Source of the DNA: an uncultured Eubacteriales bacterium
Lineage (GTDB): Bacteria; Bacillota; Clostridia; Oscillospirales; Acutalibacteraceae
NCBI GenBank assembly: GCA_900321515.1
Contig: ONWI01000075.1
Coordinates: forward strand, 1 to 8,147
DNA length: 8,147 nucleotides
Direction: 5' to 3'
The notes below the pieces were generated by a model. That model was not told the origin of the DNA, made no database searches, and saw only the letters and a program-made list of their open reading frames with translations. The translations under genes were made by a program, and so were the position numbers. Of this stretch, positions 1 to 6,554 are shown piece after piece (within the stretch, counting starts at the first letter, position 1; every line of letters starts with the position of its first letter).

Positions 1-10
1 AAAAAAACTA

Positions 11-39
11 TTGACAAATGCAATAACATGTGTTATATT
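11..39 (+). promoter_or_regulatory. Strong sigma-A promoter with extended -10
   Basis: The -35 box TTGACA (11-16) is a perfect consensus. A 17-base spacer leads to TATATT (34-39), five of six consensus bases. The bases TGT just before it (31-33) give an extended -10 (TGn). Transcription should start near position 46. No start codon with a ribosome binding site follows, so the promoter reads into the non-coding unit described next. Box sequences and spacing are seen directly; activity is inferred. Confidence 0.7.
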
Positions 40-403
40 ATAGTTGAGCTTAAGAGAGCGGCAAAGTTAAGGACAGACAGGATGAAACAGTAATCCTTAG
101 CGTAAAAGAAGATGTAAATCAAAATATTGATTGAAAAAACTGGGATGAAACAAGTAAGCTGTCTGAGATCAAAATCATATGGGAAAAACCCGAAATGACA
201 AAGATCGCATCCTTTTCGGAACTGAGCTCGAATAAGCAATATAAAAGAAACGGGGTGACGCCGATGGATGCAGTAACAGCCTCACAGCACATCGGAACCG
301 AAGCCCACGAAAGTGAAATTGCTGAGTAACTTAATAAGGCAATGAGCACCGAGAGCTTTTATAGCAAGCGATCCGAGATGAATAATCGAAGCAGATCGAT
401 TGA

Positions 404-632
404 TGCAAGATAAGAGCCTGTGCAATGTTTATGAACAGTACGCCTTGGAGTTACAAAAGCAATGAAACTCCGGAAGGCTTCGATATGTAAGCAAACAAAC
501 GGAACGGAAAGCCGTTTGAAAACAAATCAAGTATTTCTGCTGACGGAAACAGGAAACATAACAGAAACGGGAAACAGAAATCGAGCAGACCAAAGCCGCG
601 CAGAATGTATAAAAATTACTGCAAGATAAGAG
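404..632 (+). repeat. 13-base direct repeat pair (404-416 and 620-632)
   Basis: The 13-mer TGCAAGATAAGAG occurs exactly at 404-416 and at 620-632, 216 bases apart, inside the non-coding unit. Flanking bases do not match, so this is a short motif repeat and not a duplication of a larger block. A similar shorter pair, GGATGAAACA, lies at 80-89 and 143-152. Function is unknown. Confidence 0.6.
442..478 (+). other. Bulged 11-bp hairpin inside the non-coding unit
   Basis: GCCTT (442-446) plus GGAGTT (447-452) pair with AACTCC (466-471) plus AAGGC (474-478), leaving a two-base GG bulge (472-473) and a 13-base loop. Every pair is Watson-Crick. It lies 17 bases before a second perfect 7-bp hairpin, CAAACGG (496-502) with CCGTTTG (512-518). 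In such T-poor sequence, long stems are less expected by chance than in balanced sequence. This supports, but does not prove, an RNA fold. Confidence 0.45.
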
Positions 633-1045
633 ACGCATGAAGACCGTGATACCGACAGAAACAAAAAAGATGCGTAAATGTGATGGCGTAAAGGAACAGA
701 AACGAAAAAGCGACAGAAAGACGATCTCAGCCGGTCGTGAAAATGGCGGGACGCCAATTACAGAAGAAAAATGTAAGAGTCGCGTGCAGTAAAAATTATA
801 CAGGAAAAGATCAGACCATTGATGTGAAATGCGGAAAGAAAAAAGAAAAGCAAAACCGCAAAAAGCAATTGCACCGAGCGAACAACGTCATGTGCAAAAG
901 CCGGAACACATTACAATGTTGAAATAGAAAGAACCCGACAGGTTTAAAAAAGCAGCGGCAAATCCGATGTAAACAATCTTAAGAGGCGTAAGCTGTAAAA
1001 GATGAAATAAGACCTGAACGAGATATACAAATAGATCGTAATAAT

Positions 1046-1173
1046 TGTAAAGGGTCGAGTCCAATGAAAACTTAAAACTCTGCCAAGTTGAGTTTCGATG
1101 AAAGCAAGTGAATTTCTTATGAAAAGAAAGTTTTACAAGCTGACAAGAAATGAAATGTAAAGGGTGAGTCCAA
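1046..1173 (+). repeat. Imperfect 18/19-base direct repeat pair (1046-1064 and 1156-1173)
   Basis: TGTAAAGGGTCGAGTCCAA (1046-1064) recurs as TGTAAAGGGTGAGTCCAA (1156-1173), differing by a single base indel. The copies are 110 bases apart inside the non-coding unit. A one-base indel between copies would break a reading frame, so the match is easier to explain as a nucleotide-level motif than as a repeated peptide. Role unknown. Confidence 0.6.
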
Positions 1174-1214
1174 AGTACAATTAAGCTTTGAGAGGCGAAA
1201 AGTAAAGATAATCG

Positions 1215-1246
1215 CCGGGGAGGGGCAATCGGAATGATAGCCCCGG
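1215..1246 (+). other. GC-rich hairpin with two alternative pairings
   Basis: CCGGGG (1215-1220) can pair with CCCCGG (1241-1246), or GGGGC (1222-1226) can pair with GCCCC (1240-1244). The two pairings share the C-rich arm and exclude each other. It is the most GC-rich spot of an otherwise AT-rich unit and lies about 60 bases before the terminator. Whether the alternatives are used is not known. Confidence 0.4.
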
Positions 1247-1303
1247 AAAAGAAGCAACAGGACATTGCAAAACAAAATATTGGCGGCGAAATAATGCCGA
1301 TGG

Positions 1304-1340
1304 CGGTATCGATGTAGAAATATATCGGTACCGTTTTTTT
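1304..1340 (+). terminator. Intrinsic terminator of the non-coding unit
   Basis: Arm 1304-1315 pairs with 1322-1333 in a 12-bp stem, including two G-U pairs, closing a 6-base loop (1316-1321). Seven T follow immediately (1334-1340). This is a textbook Rho-independent terminator for plus-strand transcription, and no annotated gene lies upstream in the window. It therefore marks the 3' end of the unit that begins at the promoter at 11-39. Confidence 0.85.
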
Positions 1341-1393
1341 GTCCGGATAATGTTACAACCATAAAAAGTTCGTAAATTTTTCGTTAAAAGGTA

Positions 1394-1422
1394 TAGACTT
1401 AATTGATTTTGTAATGTATAAT
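1394..1422 (+). promoter_or_regulatory. Sigma-A promoter of the metallophosphoesterase-like gene
   Basis: A perfect -10 box TATAAT (1417-1422) lies 17 bases after TAGACT (1394-1399), which matches four of six -35 positions. The start of transcription would be near 1429, leaving a leader of roughly 35 bases before the preferred start codon at 1463. The rest of the gap after the terminator (1341-1393) is AT-rich and shows no further feature. Confidence 0.65.
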
Positions 1423-1462
1423 AGACGTGGTAAATAATATTGTGTAAATGGGGGAATCAATT

Positions 1463-2749
1463 ATGTTGCTGCCCAATTGGCTGTGGATAGTTTTACTTTT
1501 AACTGTTTTTTTAGTGTGTATGGTATATATGGAATTTATCAGAAGCAAATTTGTACTGTCTACAACCCACAAGGCTGTCACGGTCAACGGACTGCCCAGA
1601 GTGCTGGACGGTATGAAATTTGTTTTGATAAGCGATCTGCACAATATGTCATTCGGAAACAAGAATTCCGAGCTTGCCCGCAAGGTCAGGAGAGAACGTC
1701 CCGATTATATTCTCTTTGCCGGCAATATGGGCGACGCCAAGGCTTCCGATATCGACGCGTTTTATGACTTCCTCGATTCTGTGGGCAGGGATATCCCTGT
1801 CGTAATGGTTCCGGGCAAGGATGATCTCCGCCTCGGCAACGGCACTCTGCACAAGAATTTCGTCAAGTCGGTCAATGAGGCGGGCGGCGTTATTCTCAAC
1901 AATTCCCGCGCGGAGATTAACGTGGACGGGGAAAAAATCTATATTTACGGCTACTGCCCCGGACTTAAGAAGGAACCAGACAAGCCCGTGAAGGACTGGA
2001 AATTCCAGAAGGTGCGCAACAACGATGTATTCGACGCTTTGGGCGAATGTCCTCAGGATGCGACGGTTATTCTGCTTACGGGCTACGCGAAGGGCTTTGA
2101 AGCGTATTCGCGCTGGGGCGCTTCACTGGTTTTCGCCGGAGGCACTCACGGCGGATATTACAGGCTGCCGTTTTTTGACAGGATCATCAGAAACAATAAG
2201 ATAGCCTATACTTCGGGCGAGTATCGCATGGCGCGCAGCAAAATGTATGTCACCCGCGGACTGGGCAGCCCTTCCAGAATACGCTTCAACAATCCTCCCG
2301 AAATCTCTGTGATAAGCATTACGCGACCCAACAGCCCGCTGCTCAATACCATGCCGGTCAGCACGGACAACGCATATGATGTGTTCATGTATTGGGCTCG
2401 GTCAGAAGGCAGAGCAATTCGCGACCTGCTCAATGAGCGCACGGATGCGATTCACGACTGGTGGGACAATATCACGCACAAGGAACAGTCGGTTTATTCC
2501 AGAAAGGGCACCCAAAACAAGGAAAAAAAAATTTACATGTCACCCCAGGAGCGTGCCAAAGAAAATGCCCGCCGCGCCATGAAGGGAAGCGGTCCTTCCC
2601 GTCGTGTCGCCAGGGTCAAGACCCGTTCGGAGTACATAAGCGAACTCCAGGCTGAAGTGGGCAATTCCGACGCCGTGCATTCATACGACAAATTCAAGAC
2701 GGCTGAGGAAATAGACCAGATCAAGGTTTTCGGAGATATTAAAATCTGA
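1463..2749 (+). CDS. Membrane-anchored metallophosphoesterase-like protein with degenerate active site
   Basis: The protein is 428 residues from ATG 1463. I prefer this start to the in-frame ATG at 1448 because GGGGGAA (1450-1456) is a ribosome binding site six bases before 1463 and overlaps the earlier ATG. Residues about 5-25 form one hydrophobic membrane segment. Residues about 50-280 match the calcineurin-like phosphoesterase fold of the YaeI/YkuE type: SDLH (D58, H60), a GGTHGG motif (226-231), and the family's late RGLG...PPE segment. Known members bind two metals through DxH, GDxxD, GNH, a later His and GHTH. Here GD reads GN (N88), GNH reads GKD (118-120), the expected lone His appears to be Gly (near 207) and GHTH reads GGTH. 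Metal binding is therefore likely impaired. Residues about 285-428 are a charged extension I do not recognise. It forms its own unit between a promoter and a terminator. Fold call is firm; loss of activity is inferred. Confidence 0.85.
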   Translation: MLLPNWLWIVLLLTVFLVCMVYMEFIRSKFVLSTTHKAVTVNGLPRVLDGMKFVLISDLHNMSFGNKNSELARKVRRERPDYILFAGNMGDAKASDIDAFYDFLDSVGRDIPVVMVPGKDDLRLGNGTLHKNFVKSVNEAGGVILNNSRAEINVDGEKIYIYGYCPGLKKEPDKPVKDWKFQKVRNNDVFDALGECPQDATVILLTGYAKGFEAYSRWGASLVFAGGTHGGYYRLPFFDRIIRNNKIAYTSGEYRMARSKMYVTRGLGSPSRIRFNNPPEISVISITRPNSPLLNTMPVSTDNAYDVFMYWARSEGRAIRDLLNERTDAIHDWWDNITHKEQSVYSRKGTQNKEKKIYMSPQERAKENARRAMKGSGPSRRVARVKTRSEYISELQAEVGNSDAVHSYDKFKTAEEIDQIKVFGDIKI

Positions 2750-2756
2750 TCACAAC

Positions 2757-2826
2757 GGCGGATTACGTCATGACGGCAGTTGATAAAGGCTTCATTTGCT
2801 GTCATGACCGGATTATCCGCCTTTTT
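2757..2826 (+). terminator. Two-tier intrinsic terminator between the phosphoesterase-like gene and pyrC
   Basis: The outer stem GGCGGAT (2757-2763) pairs with ATCCGCC (2815-2821). After a small internal loop, GTCATGAC (2767-2774) pairs with GTCATGAC (2801-2808), extended by GGC/GCT pairs. Five T follow (2822-2826). The 8-base inner arm is itself a palindrome, so it occurs identically in both arms. It ends the upstream unit. Because I see no clear promoter between it and pyrC, it could also act as an attenuator in front of pyrC. Confidence 0.8.
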
Positions 2827-2870
2827 GTGTCTTTTGTATTTGCTGTGAGGAAAGGCAGTGTGTTGTTAAA

Positions 2871-4124
2871 ATGGCGATAATAATTAAAAATGCCACAATT
2901 GTAAATCCCCGCGAGACTGTCACCGGAGATATCGCGATTCGCGATGGCGTATTCGCTCAGGTGGGAGGCTGCGCGGAAGTCTCCGGTGAAGACCGTGTTA
3001 TTGACGCGACGGGACTCCATGTTTTTCCCGGACTTGTTGATATGCATGTGCACCTCCGCGACCCGGGTCAGACCCACAAGGAGGATATAATTTCCGGCTG
3101 CGCGGCGGCTGCCGCGGGCGGCGTGACTTCGCTGGTCTGTATGCCCAATACCGTTCCGGCGGCGGACAGCCCCGAGACCGTAGAGTATATTGTCAAAAAA
3201 GCTAAAACGACGGGAGTCCGCGTTTATCCGGCGGCGGCGATAACATATGGTCTGTCCGGGAGCGGATGCTGCGATTATCCCGCGCTTAAAAAATCCGGAG
3301 CGGCGGCTCTTTCGGACGACGGACGGCCTGTGGAGGATGACGGAATGCTTGTTTGTGCCCTTAAGACCGGCAAGGAACTGGGCTTGCCCGTGCTGTGCCA
3401 CTGCGAGGATTTATCTCAGGCGGCGGGCGGCAAGGTTCACGAGGGCAGGGCGTCAGAACTGCTGGGAGTAAAGGGCATGTCCTCCTCGTCGGAGTACTGC
3501 GACATTGAACGGACGATAAGACTTGCAGAGAGCGTCAATGCCCCTGTGCATATTTGCCATGTCAGCACGAAGGAATCAATAGAAATCATTCGTCAGGCGA
3601 AGGCTCGCGGAGTGAAGGTAACCTGCGAAACCGCGCCGCATTATTTCATTTATACATGTGAAAAGGTTCTCGGACGTGACGCGGATTACCGAATGAATCC
3701 CCCTCTGCGTGAGGAGGAGGACAGGCTTGCGGTGATCGGCGGACTGCTCGACGGTACCATTGACGCGATTGCCACGGATCACGCTCCCCACTCTCCGGAA
3801 GAAAAAGCTGATTTTGTCAATGCCCCAAACGGCGTTGTTGGCATGGAAACTTCACTGGCTGCTACGCTGACTTTTATGAGCGACAGGTTGTCGCTGAACG
3901 ATATCGCAAGGCTGATGTCATACAATCCAGCGAGAATCATGGGCATACCCGGCGGCGAGATAAAGGAAGGCGCTCCCGCGGATTTCGCCTTGGTTGCTCT
4001 GAATGAGGAATGGACGGTTAATCCCGAAGAGCTTCACGGCAGATCAAAGAACGCTGTGTTCAAGGGCGAAAGGCTAAAAGGAAAAGTTAAGGCTGCGTTT
4101 TGCGGCGGCAGTCAGATTTTTTAA
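2871..4124 (+). CDS. pyrC: Dihydroorotase
   Basis: PyrC closes carbamoyl-aspartate to dihydroorotate, the third step of de novo UMP synthesis, in the cytoplasm. The 417-residue protein has the length usual for class I bacterial dihydroorotases. Visible motifs are DMHVHLRDPG (57-66, metal ligands H59 and H61), SDDGRPV (148-154), which holds the metal-site Asp of class I enzymes, CHCED (H177), HICHVST (H230), NPPLR (276-280) and ATDHAPH with catalytic D303. All key residues are present. The best Shine-Dalgarno-like run, GAGGAAAGG (2847-2855), ends 15 bases before the ATG, a longer spacing than usual, and no better in-frame start is visible. pyrF follows after 70 bases with its own promoter. No PyrR-binding leader was recognised. 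Identification is secure; how the gene is transcribed is not clear. Confidence 0.96.
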   Translation: MAIIIKNATIVNPRETVTGDIAIRDGVFAQVGGCAEVSGEDRVIDATGLHVFPGLVDMHVHLRDPGQTHKEDIISGCAAAAAGGVTSLVCMPNTVPAADSPETVEYIVKKAKTTGVRVYPAAAITYGLSGSGCCDYPALKKSGAAALSDDGRPVEDDGMLVCALKTGKELGLPVLCHCEDLSQAAGGKVHEGRASELLGVKGMSSSSEYCDIERTIRLAESVNAPVHICHVSTKESIEIIRQAKARGVKVTCETAPHYFIYTCEKVLGRDADYRMNPPLREEEDRLAVIGGLLDGTIDAIATDHAPHSPEEKADFVNAPNGVVGMETSLAATLTFMSDRLSLNDIARLMSYNPARIMGIPGGEIKEGAPADFALVALNEEWTVNPEELHGRSKNAVFKGERLKGKVKAAFCGGSQIF

Positions 4125-4133
4125 TTTTGAAGG

Positions 4134-4162
4134 TTGCATATTCCTGAAAGATGTTATATAAT
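4134..4162 (+). promoter_or_regulatory. Promoter of pyrF
   Basis: A perfect -10 TATAAT (4157-4162) lies 17 bases after TTGCAT (4134-4139), which keeps the conserved TTG of the -35 box. Transcription would start near 4169, giving a leader of about 25 bases that contains AAAGGAAA ahead of the pyrF start. It lies entirely in the 70-base gap after pyrC. pyrF and the GH3 gene may therefore be expressed independently of pyrC. Confidence 0.6.
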
Positions 4163-4194
4163 AGTCGAAACAAAAAAGAAAGGAAATCACTGAA

Positions 4195-5115
4195 ATGTCA
4201 TTTAATCCGCTTATCGAGAAAATAATTGAGATGCAAAATCCAACTGTAGCCGGTCTTGACCCTAAGCTCGACTATGTGCCGCAGTATATCAGGGAAAAGT
4301 GCTTTGAACAGTACGGCAGAACCCTTGAGGGCGCGGCAGAGGCTCTTTACGAATTCAATACCGGACTGATAGACGCGCTCTGCGATATCGTTCCGGCGGT
4401 CAAGCCCCAGATGGCTTACTATGAGATGTACGGCTGGCAGGGAGTCAGAACCTTCGCCAGAACTGTGAAATATGCCAAGTCCAAGGGAATGTATGTGATT
4501 ACAGACGGCAAGCGCAATGATATCGGCGCTACCATGGACGCTTACGCCGCGGGTCATCTCGGAATCACTGATATTGACGGCGAACAGATTGCCGCATTCG
4601 GCGCCGACGCGCTGACCGTCAACGGCTACCTAGGCACTGACGGCATAGAACCGCTGCTCAAGGTGTGCCAGGCACAGGACAAGGGAATATTCGTGCTGGT
4701 CAAGACATCCAACAGGTCGTCCGGCGAGCTTCAGAACCTGCTGCTCGAGGGCGGCGAGAGTATCTACGGCAGAATGGCATGCATGTGCGACGAGTGGGGA
4801 AGAGACCTTCCCGGAAAGTACGGATTCACCGGAGTAGGGGCAGTCGTTGGTGCAACTTATCCCGAACAGCTCACTGAACTGCGCAAGGGGCATCCGTCGA
4901 TCTTCTTCCTCGTACCGGGCTACGGCGCGCAGGGCGGCGGCGCACAGGGTCTTGTCGGCGCTTTCAATAAGGATGGACTCGGCGCTGTGGTTAATTCATC
5001 CCGCGCGATAATGTGCGCCTACAAAAAGGAAGGCTGCGATGAGAGCGATTTTGCCGGCGCTGCGAGACGCGAAGCGCTCCGTATGAAGGACGACATTAAC
5101 GGCGTACTTCGATAA
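4195..5115 (+). CDS. pyrF: Orotidine-5'-phosphate decarboxylase (type 2)
   Basis: PyrF decarboxylates OMP to UMP, the last step of de novo pyrimidine synthesis, in the cytoplasm. The 306-residue length and motif layout fit the longer type 2 family. Visible are GLDPKLD (20-26, substrate-binding Asp), VKPQ (K70), the catalytic D-x-K-x-x-D motif in TDGKRNDIG (D104, K106, D109), and the late phosphate-contact segment VNSSRAI. The start is supported by AAAGGAAA about ten bases upstream and the promoter at 4134-4162. Pathway partner pyrC is directly upstream. The GH3 gene begins eight bases after the stop codon, so the two are probably co-transcribed. Confidence 0.95.
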   Translation: MSFNPLIEKIIEMQNPTVAGLDPKLDYVPQYIREKCFEQYGRTLEGAAEALYEFNTGLIDALCDIVPAVKPQMAYYEMYGWQGVRTFARTVKYAKSKGMYVITDGKRNDIGATMDAYAAGHLGITDIDGEQIAAFGADALTVNGYLGTDGIEPLLKVCQAQDKGIFVLVKTSNRSSGELQNLLLEGGESIYGRMACMCDEWGRDLPGKYGFTGVGAVVGATYPEQLTELRKGHPSIFFLVPGYGAQGGGAQGLVGAFNKDGLGAVVNSSRAIMCAYKKEGCDESDFAGAARREALRMKDDINGVLR

Positions 5116-5123
5116 GGAATCGT

Positions 5124-6554
5124 ATGAGCGAAAAATATTCCGATAACAGTAATTACGGCAATCCAGACCGCAGACGGAGCGAAGTCCGTAGGCATTCAGG
5201 GCGGAAACGCCGCCGCCGCAAAAGGGGCGGCAGATCAAAATACGGCTCTTTTATTATGCATTTCCTGATGATCATGTTTTTCGGCGTAGTTATCGTTACA
5301 GTGATGGTGGGCAGAATGTATGTCATCAATTCTATAAATCATCCGATGGGTTCGGAAGGGGATTATTCTGTTTCGTCTGAAGATCAATCGGAATCCGTTG
5401 GTGAGCCTGAATCGGTGGATCTGGCAGCTCAGAAAATCGAAGAGGAACTCAGCCGCATGACATTGGAGCAGAAGGTCGGGCAGCTCTTTATGGTGCGGAA
5501 CAACGGCAGCGGCACTCTCGAGGAAACTGTCTCAAAGACCAATGCGGGCGGCGCGATACTCTTTGCCAAGGATTTTGACGGCTTGTCTGCCGCAAATGTC
5601 CGCAATATGACAGATTCATTGCAGTCCGCTTCTGACGGCAGGATGATAATAGCCGTAGACGAGGAGGGCGGCACGGTTGTGCGTGTCAGCAGCAATTCCA
5701 AGCTGCGAAAGAGCAGGTTTCTGTCGCCGCAGCAGCTCTACAGGAACGGCGGCTTTGACCTCATCGTATCCGATACCGGAGAAAAGTGCGAGCTTCTTTA
5801 TTCTCTGGGAATAAACATGAATATGGCTCCGGTAGCCGACGTCTGCACGTCGGCATCCGGCTTTATGTTCAAGCGCTCGTTTGGCAAGGGTGCGGAGGAT
5901 ACCGCGGAGTATGTCTCCAAAGTGATCGGAGTCATGAAGAAAACGCCCGTTGCATCCTGTGTTAAGCATTTCCCCGGATACGGCAACAGCAGGAATGATA
6001 CCCACCAAGGTCTCGACGTAAACAAAAAGAGCATTGACAAGCTGCAATCGTCTGATCTGGTGCCGTTTGAAGCGGCAATAAATGAAGGCGTGGACAGCAT
6101 TATGCTGTCCCATACAATTGTAAATGCAATTGATCCGGATCATCCTGTCTCCCTGTCTCCGGCAGCGGTGAAGATGATTCGTGAGAATATGGGCTTCGAC
6201 GGGCTGCTTATCACCGACGGACTCGAGATGGGCGCGATCATCAAATTCTGCGGCGACAGCGGCAAGTCCTGTGTAATGGCAGTTCAGGCGGGGGTTGATA
6301 TTCTCTGCGCCCCGATGAATCCCGTATCGGACTACGGGGCGGTGCTTGAGGCGGTCAGAAACGGAGAAATATCACAGGAACGCATTGACGAATCGGTGCG
6401 CAGGATACTTCGTTTCAAGCAGAGATTTGAATCAGAGGCTAATTCAACCTCAGAATCCCATGATGACGAACCGTCTGAATTACCTACTACCGTTACAACG
6501 ACACAGATTACAACCACGACTACTCAGCCGACTTCAAAACCGAATACTCAATAA
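5124..6554 (+). CDS. Membrane-anchored glycoside hydrolase family 3, NagZ-type (probable beta-N-acetylhexosaminidase)
   Basis: The 476-residue protein starts with a basic cytoplasmic tail (residues 16-39, dense in Arg and Lys), one membrane segment (about 42-68) and an acidic Ser/Glu linker, then a GH3 domain (about 100-430) predicted to lie outside the cell. NagZ-type signatures are present: VDEEGG (178-183), KHFPGYG (281-287), the D-x-H acid/base dyad DTH (D292, H294), and ITDGLEMGA with nucleophile D365. Usual members have KHFPGHG; Tyr286 replaces that His. Family members release N-acetylglucosamine from cell-wall or glycan fragments; the exact substrate here is inferred. The C-terminal about 25 residues are Thr-rich (TTVTTTQITTTTTQ), resembling a linker with no domain after it. 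AAGGA (5114-5118) is five bases before the ATG and overlaps the pyrF stop, suggesting co-transcription with pyrF. Confidence 0.9.
   Translation: MSEKYSDNSNYGNPDRRRSEVRRHSGRKRRRRKRGGRSKYGSFIMHFLMIMFFGVVIVTVMVGRMYVINSINHPMGSEGDYSVSSEDQSESVGEPESVDLAAQKIEEELSRMTLEQKVGQLFMVRNNGSGTLEETVSKTNAGGAILFAKDFDGLSAANVRNMTDSLQSASDGRMIIAVDEEGGTVVRVSSNSKLRKSRFLSPQQLYRNGGFDLIVSDTGEKCELLYSLGINMNMAPVADVCTSASGFMFKRSFGKGAEDTAEYVSKVIGVMKKTPVASCVKHFPGYGNSRNDTHQGLDVNKKSIDKLQSSDLVPFEAAINEGVDSIMLSHTIVNAIDPDHPVSLSPAAVKMIRENMGFDGLLITDGLEMGAIIKFCGDSGKSCVMAVQAGVDILCAPMNPVSDYGAVLEAVRNGEISQERIDESVRRILRFKQRFESEANSTSESHDDEPSELPTTVTTTQITTTTTQPTSKPNTQ

Larger units (their letters stand above)
46..1341 (+). ncRNA. Promoter-to-terminator unit without a usable ORF: candidate large non-coding RNA or gene remnant
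   Basis: This stretch starts just after a near-consensus promoter and ends in an intrinsic terminator, so a transcript of about 1.29 kb is expected. All three plus-strand frames are interrupted by frequent stops. The longest plus-strand ORF starting with ATG is 61 codons (737-922), low-complexity in Lys, Arg, Asn and Gln, and has no convincing ribosome binding site. The strand is rich in A and poor in T: in 841-900 I count 30 A and 5 T. GC is near 40 percent in the lines I counted, below the neighbouring genes. Several local inverted repeats occur: 66-72/95-101, 384-389/396-401, 442-452/466-478, 496-502/512-518, 869-874/892-897, 1113-1118/1124-1129 and 1215-1220/1241-1246. Short direct repeats are also present. 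Alternative: a decayed coding gene, since some frame segments look protein-like (54-131, 135-326, 382-462, 1192-1314). I do not recognise a known large RNA class. The unit boundaries are well supported; its nature is not settled. Confidence 0.4.

Noticed and set aside
737..922. Plus-strand 61-codon ORF
   Set aside because: Lys/Asn/Gln-rich low complexity, no convincing ribosome site, buried inside the 1.3-kb unit. More likely a chance frame in A-rich sequence.
46..1341. Stop-codon reassignment to explain the interrupted frames
   Set aside because: All neighbouring genes use the standard code with TAA and TGA as stops, and the protein-like phases change frame, which reassignment cannot explain.
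46..1341. Group II intron, CRISPR array, tRNA or rRNA
   Set aside because: I see no domain V-like hairpin or intron boundaries, no regularly spaced repeats, no tRNA cloverleaf and no rRNA motifs.
33..1362. Minus-strand open frames of 60-125 codons across the non-coding unit (for example 888-1265)
   Set aside because: The plus strand is poor in T, so minus-strand stops are rare by composition. The predicted peptides are Phe/Ser/Leu-rich with no recognisable family and no ribosome sites or promoters of their own.
1448..1450. ATG 1448 as the start of the phosphoesterase-like gene
   Set aside because: It overlaps the GGGGGAA ribosome site that is correctly spaced for the in-frame ATG at 1463, and has no site of its own.
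5616..6143. 175-codon minus-strand ORF inside the GH3 gene, and similar antisense frames in pyrF and gpmI (4198-4557, 7566-7979)
   Set aside because: They lie opposite clearly recognised genes, in GC-rich codons that make antisense frames open. No independent motif or signal supports them.
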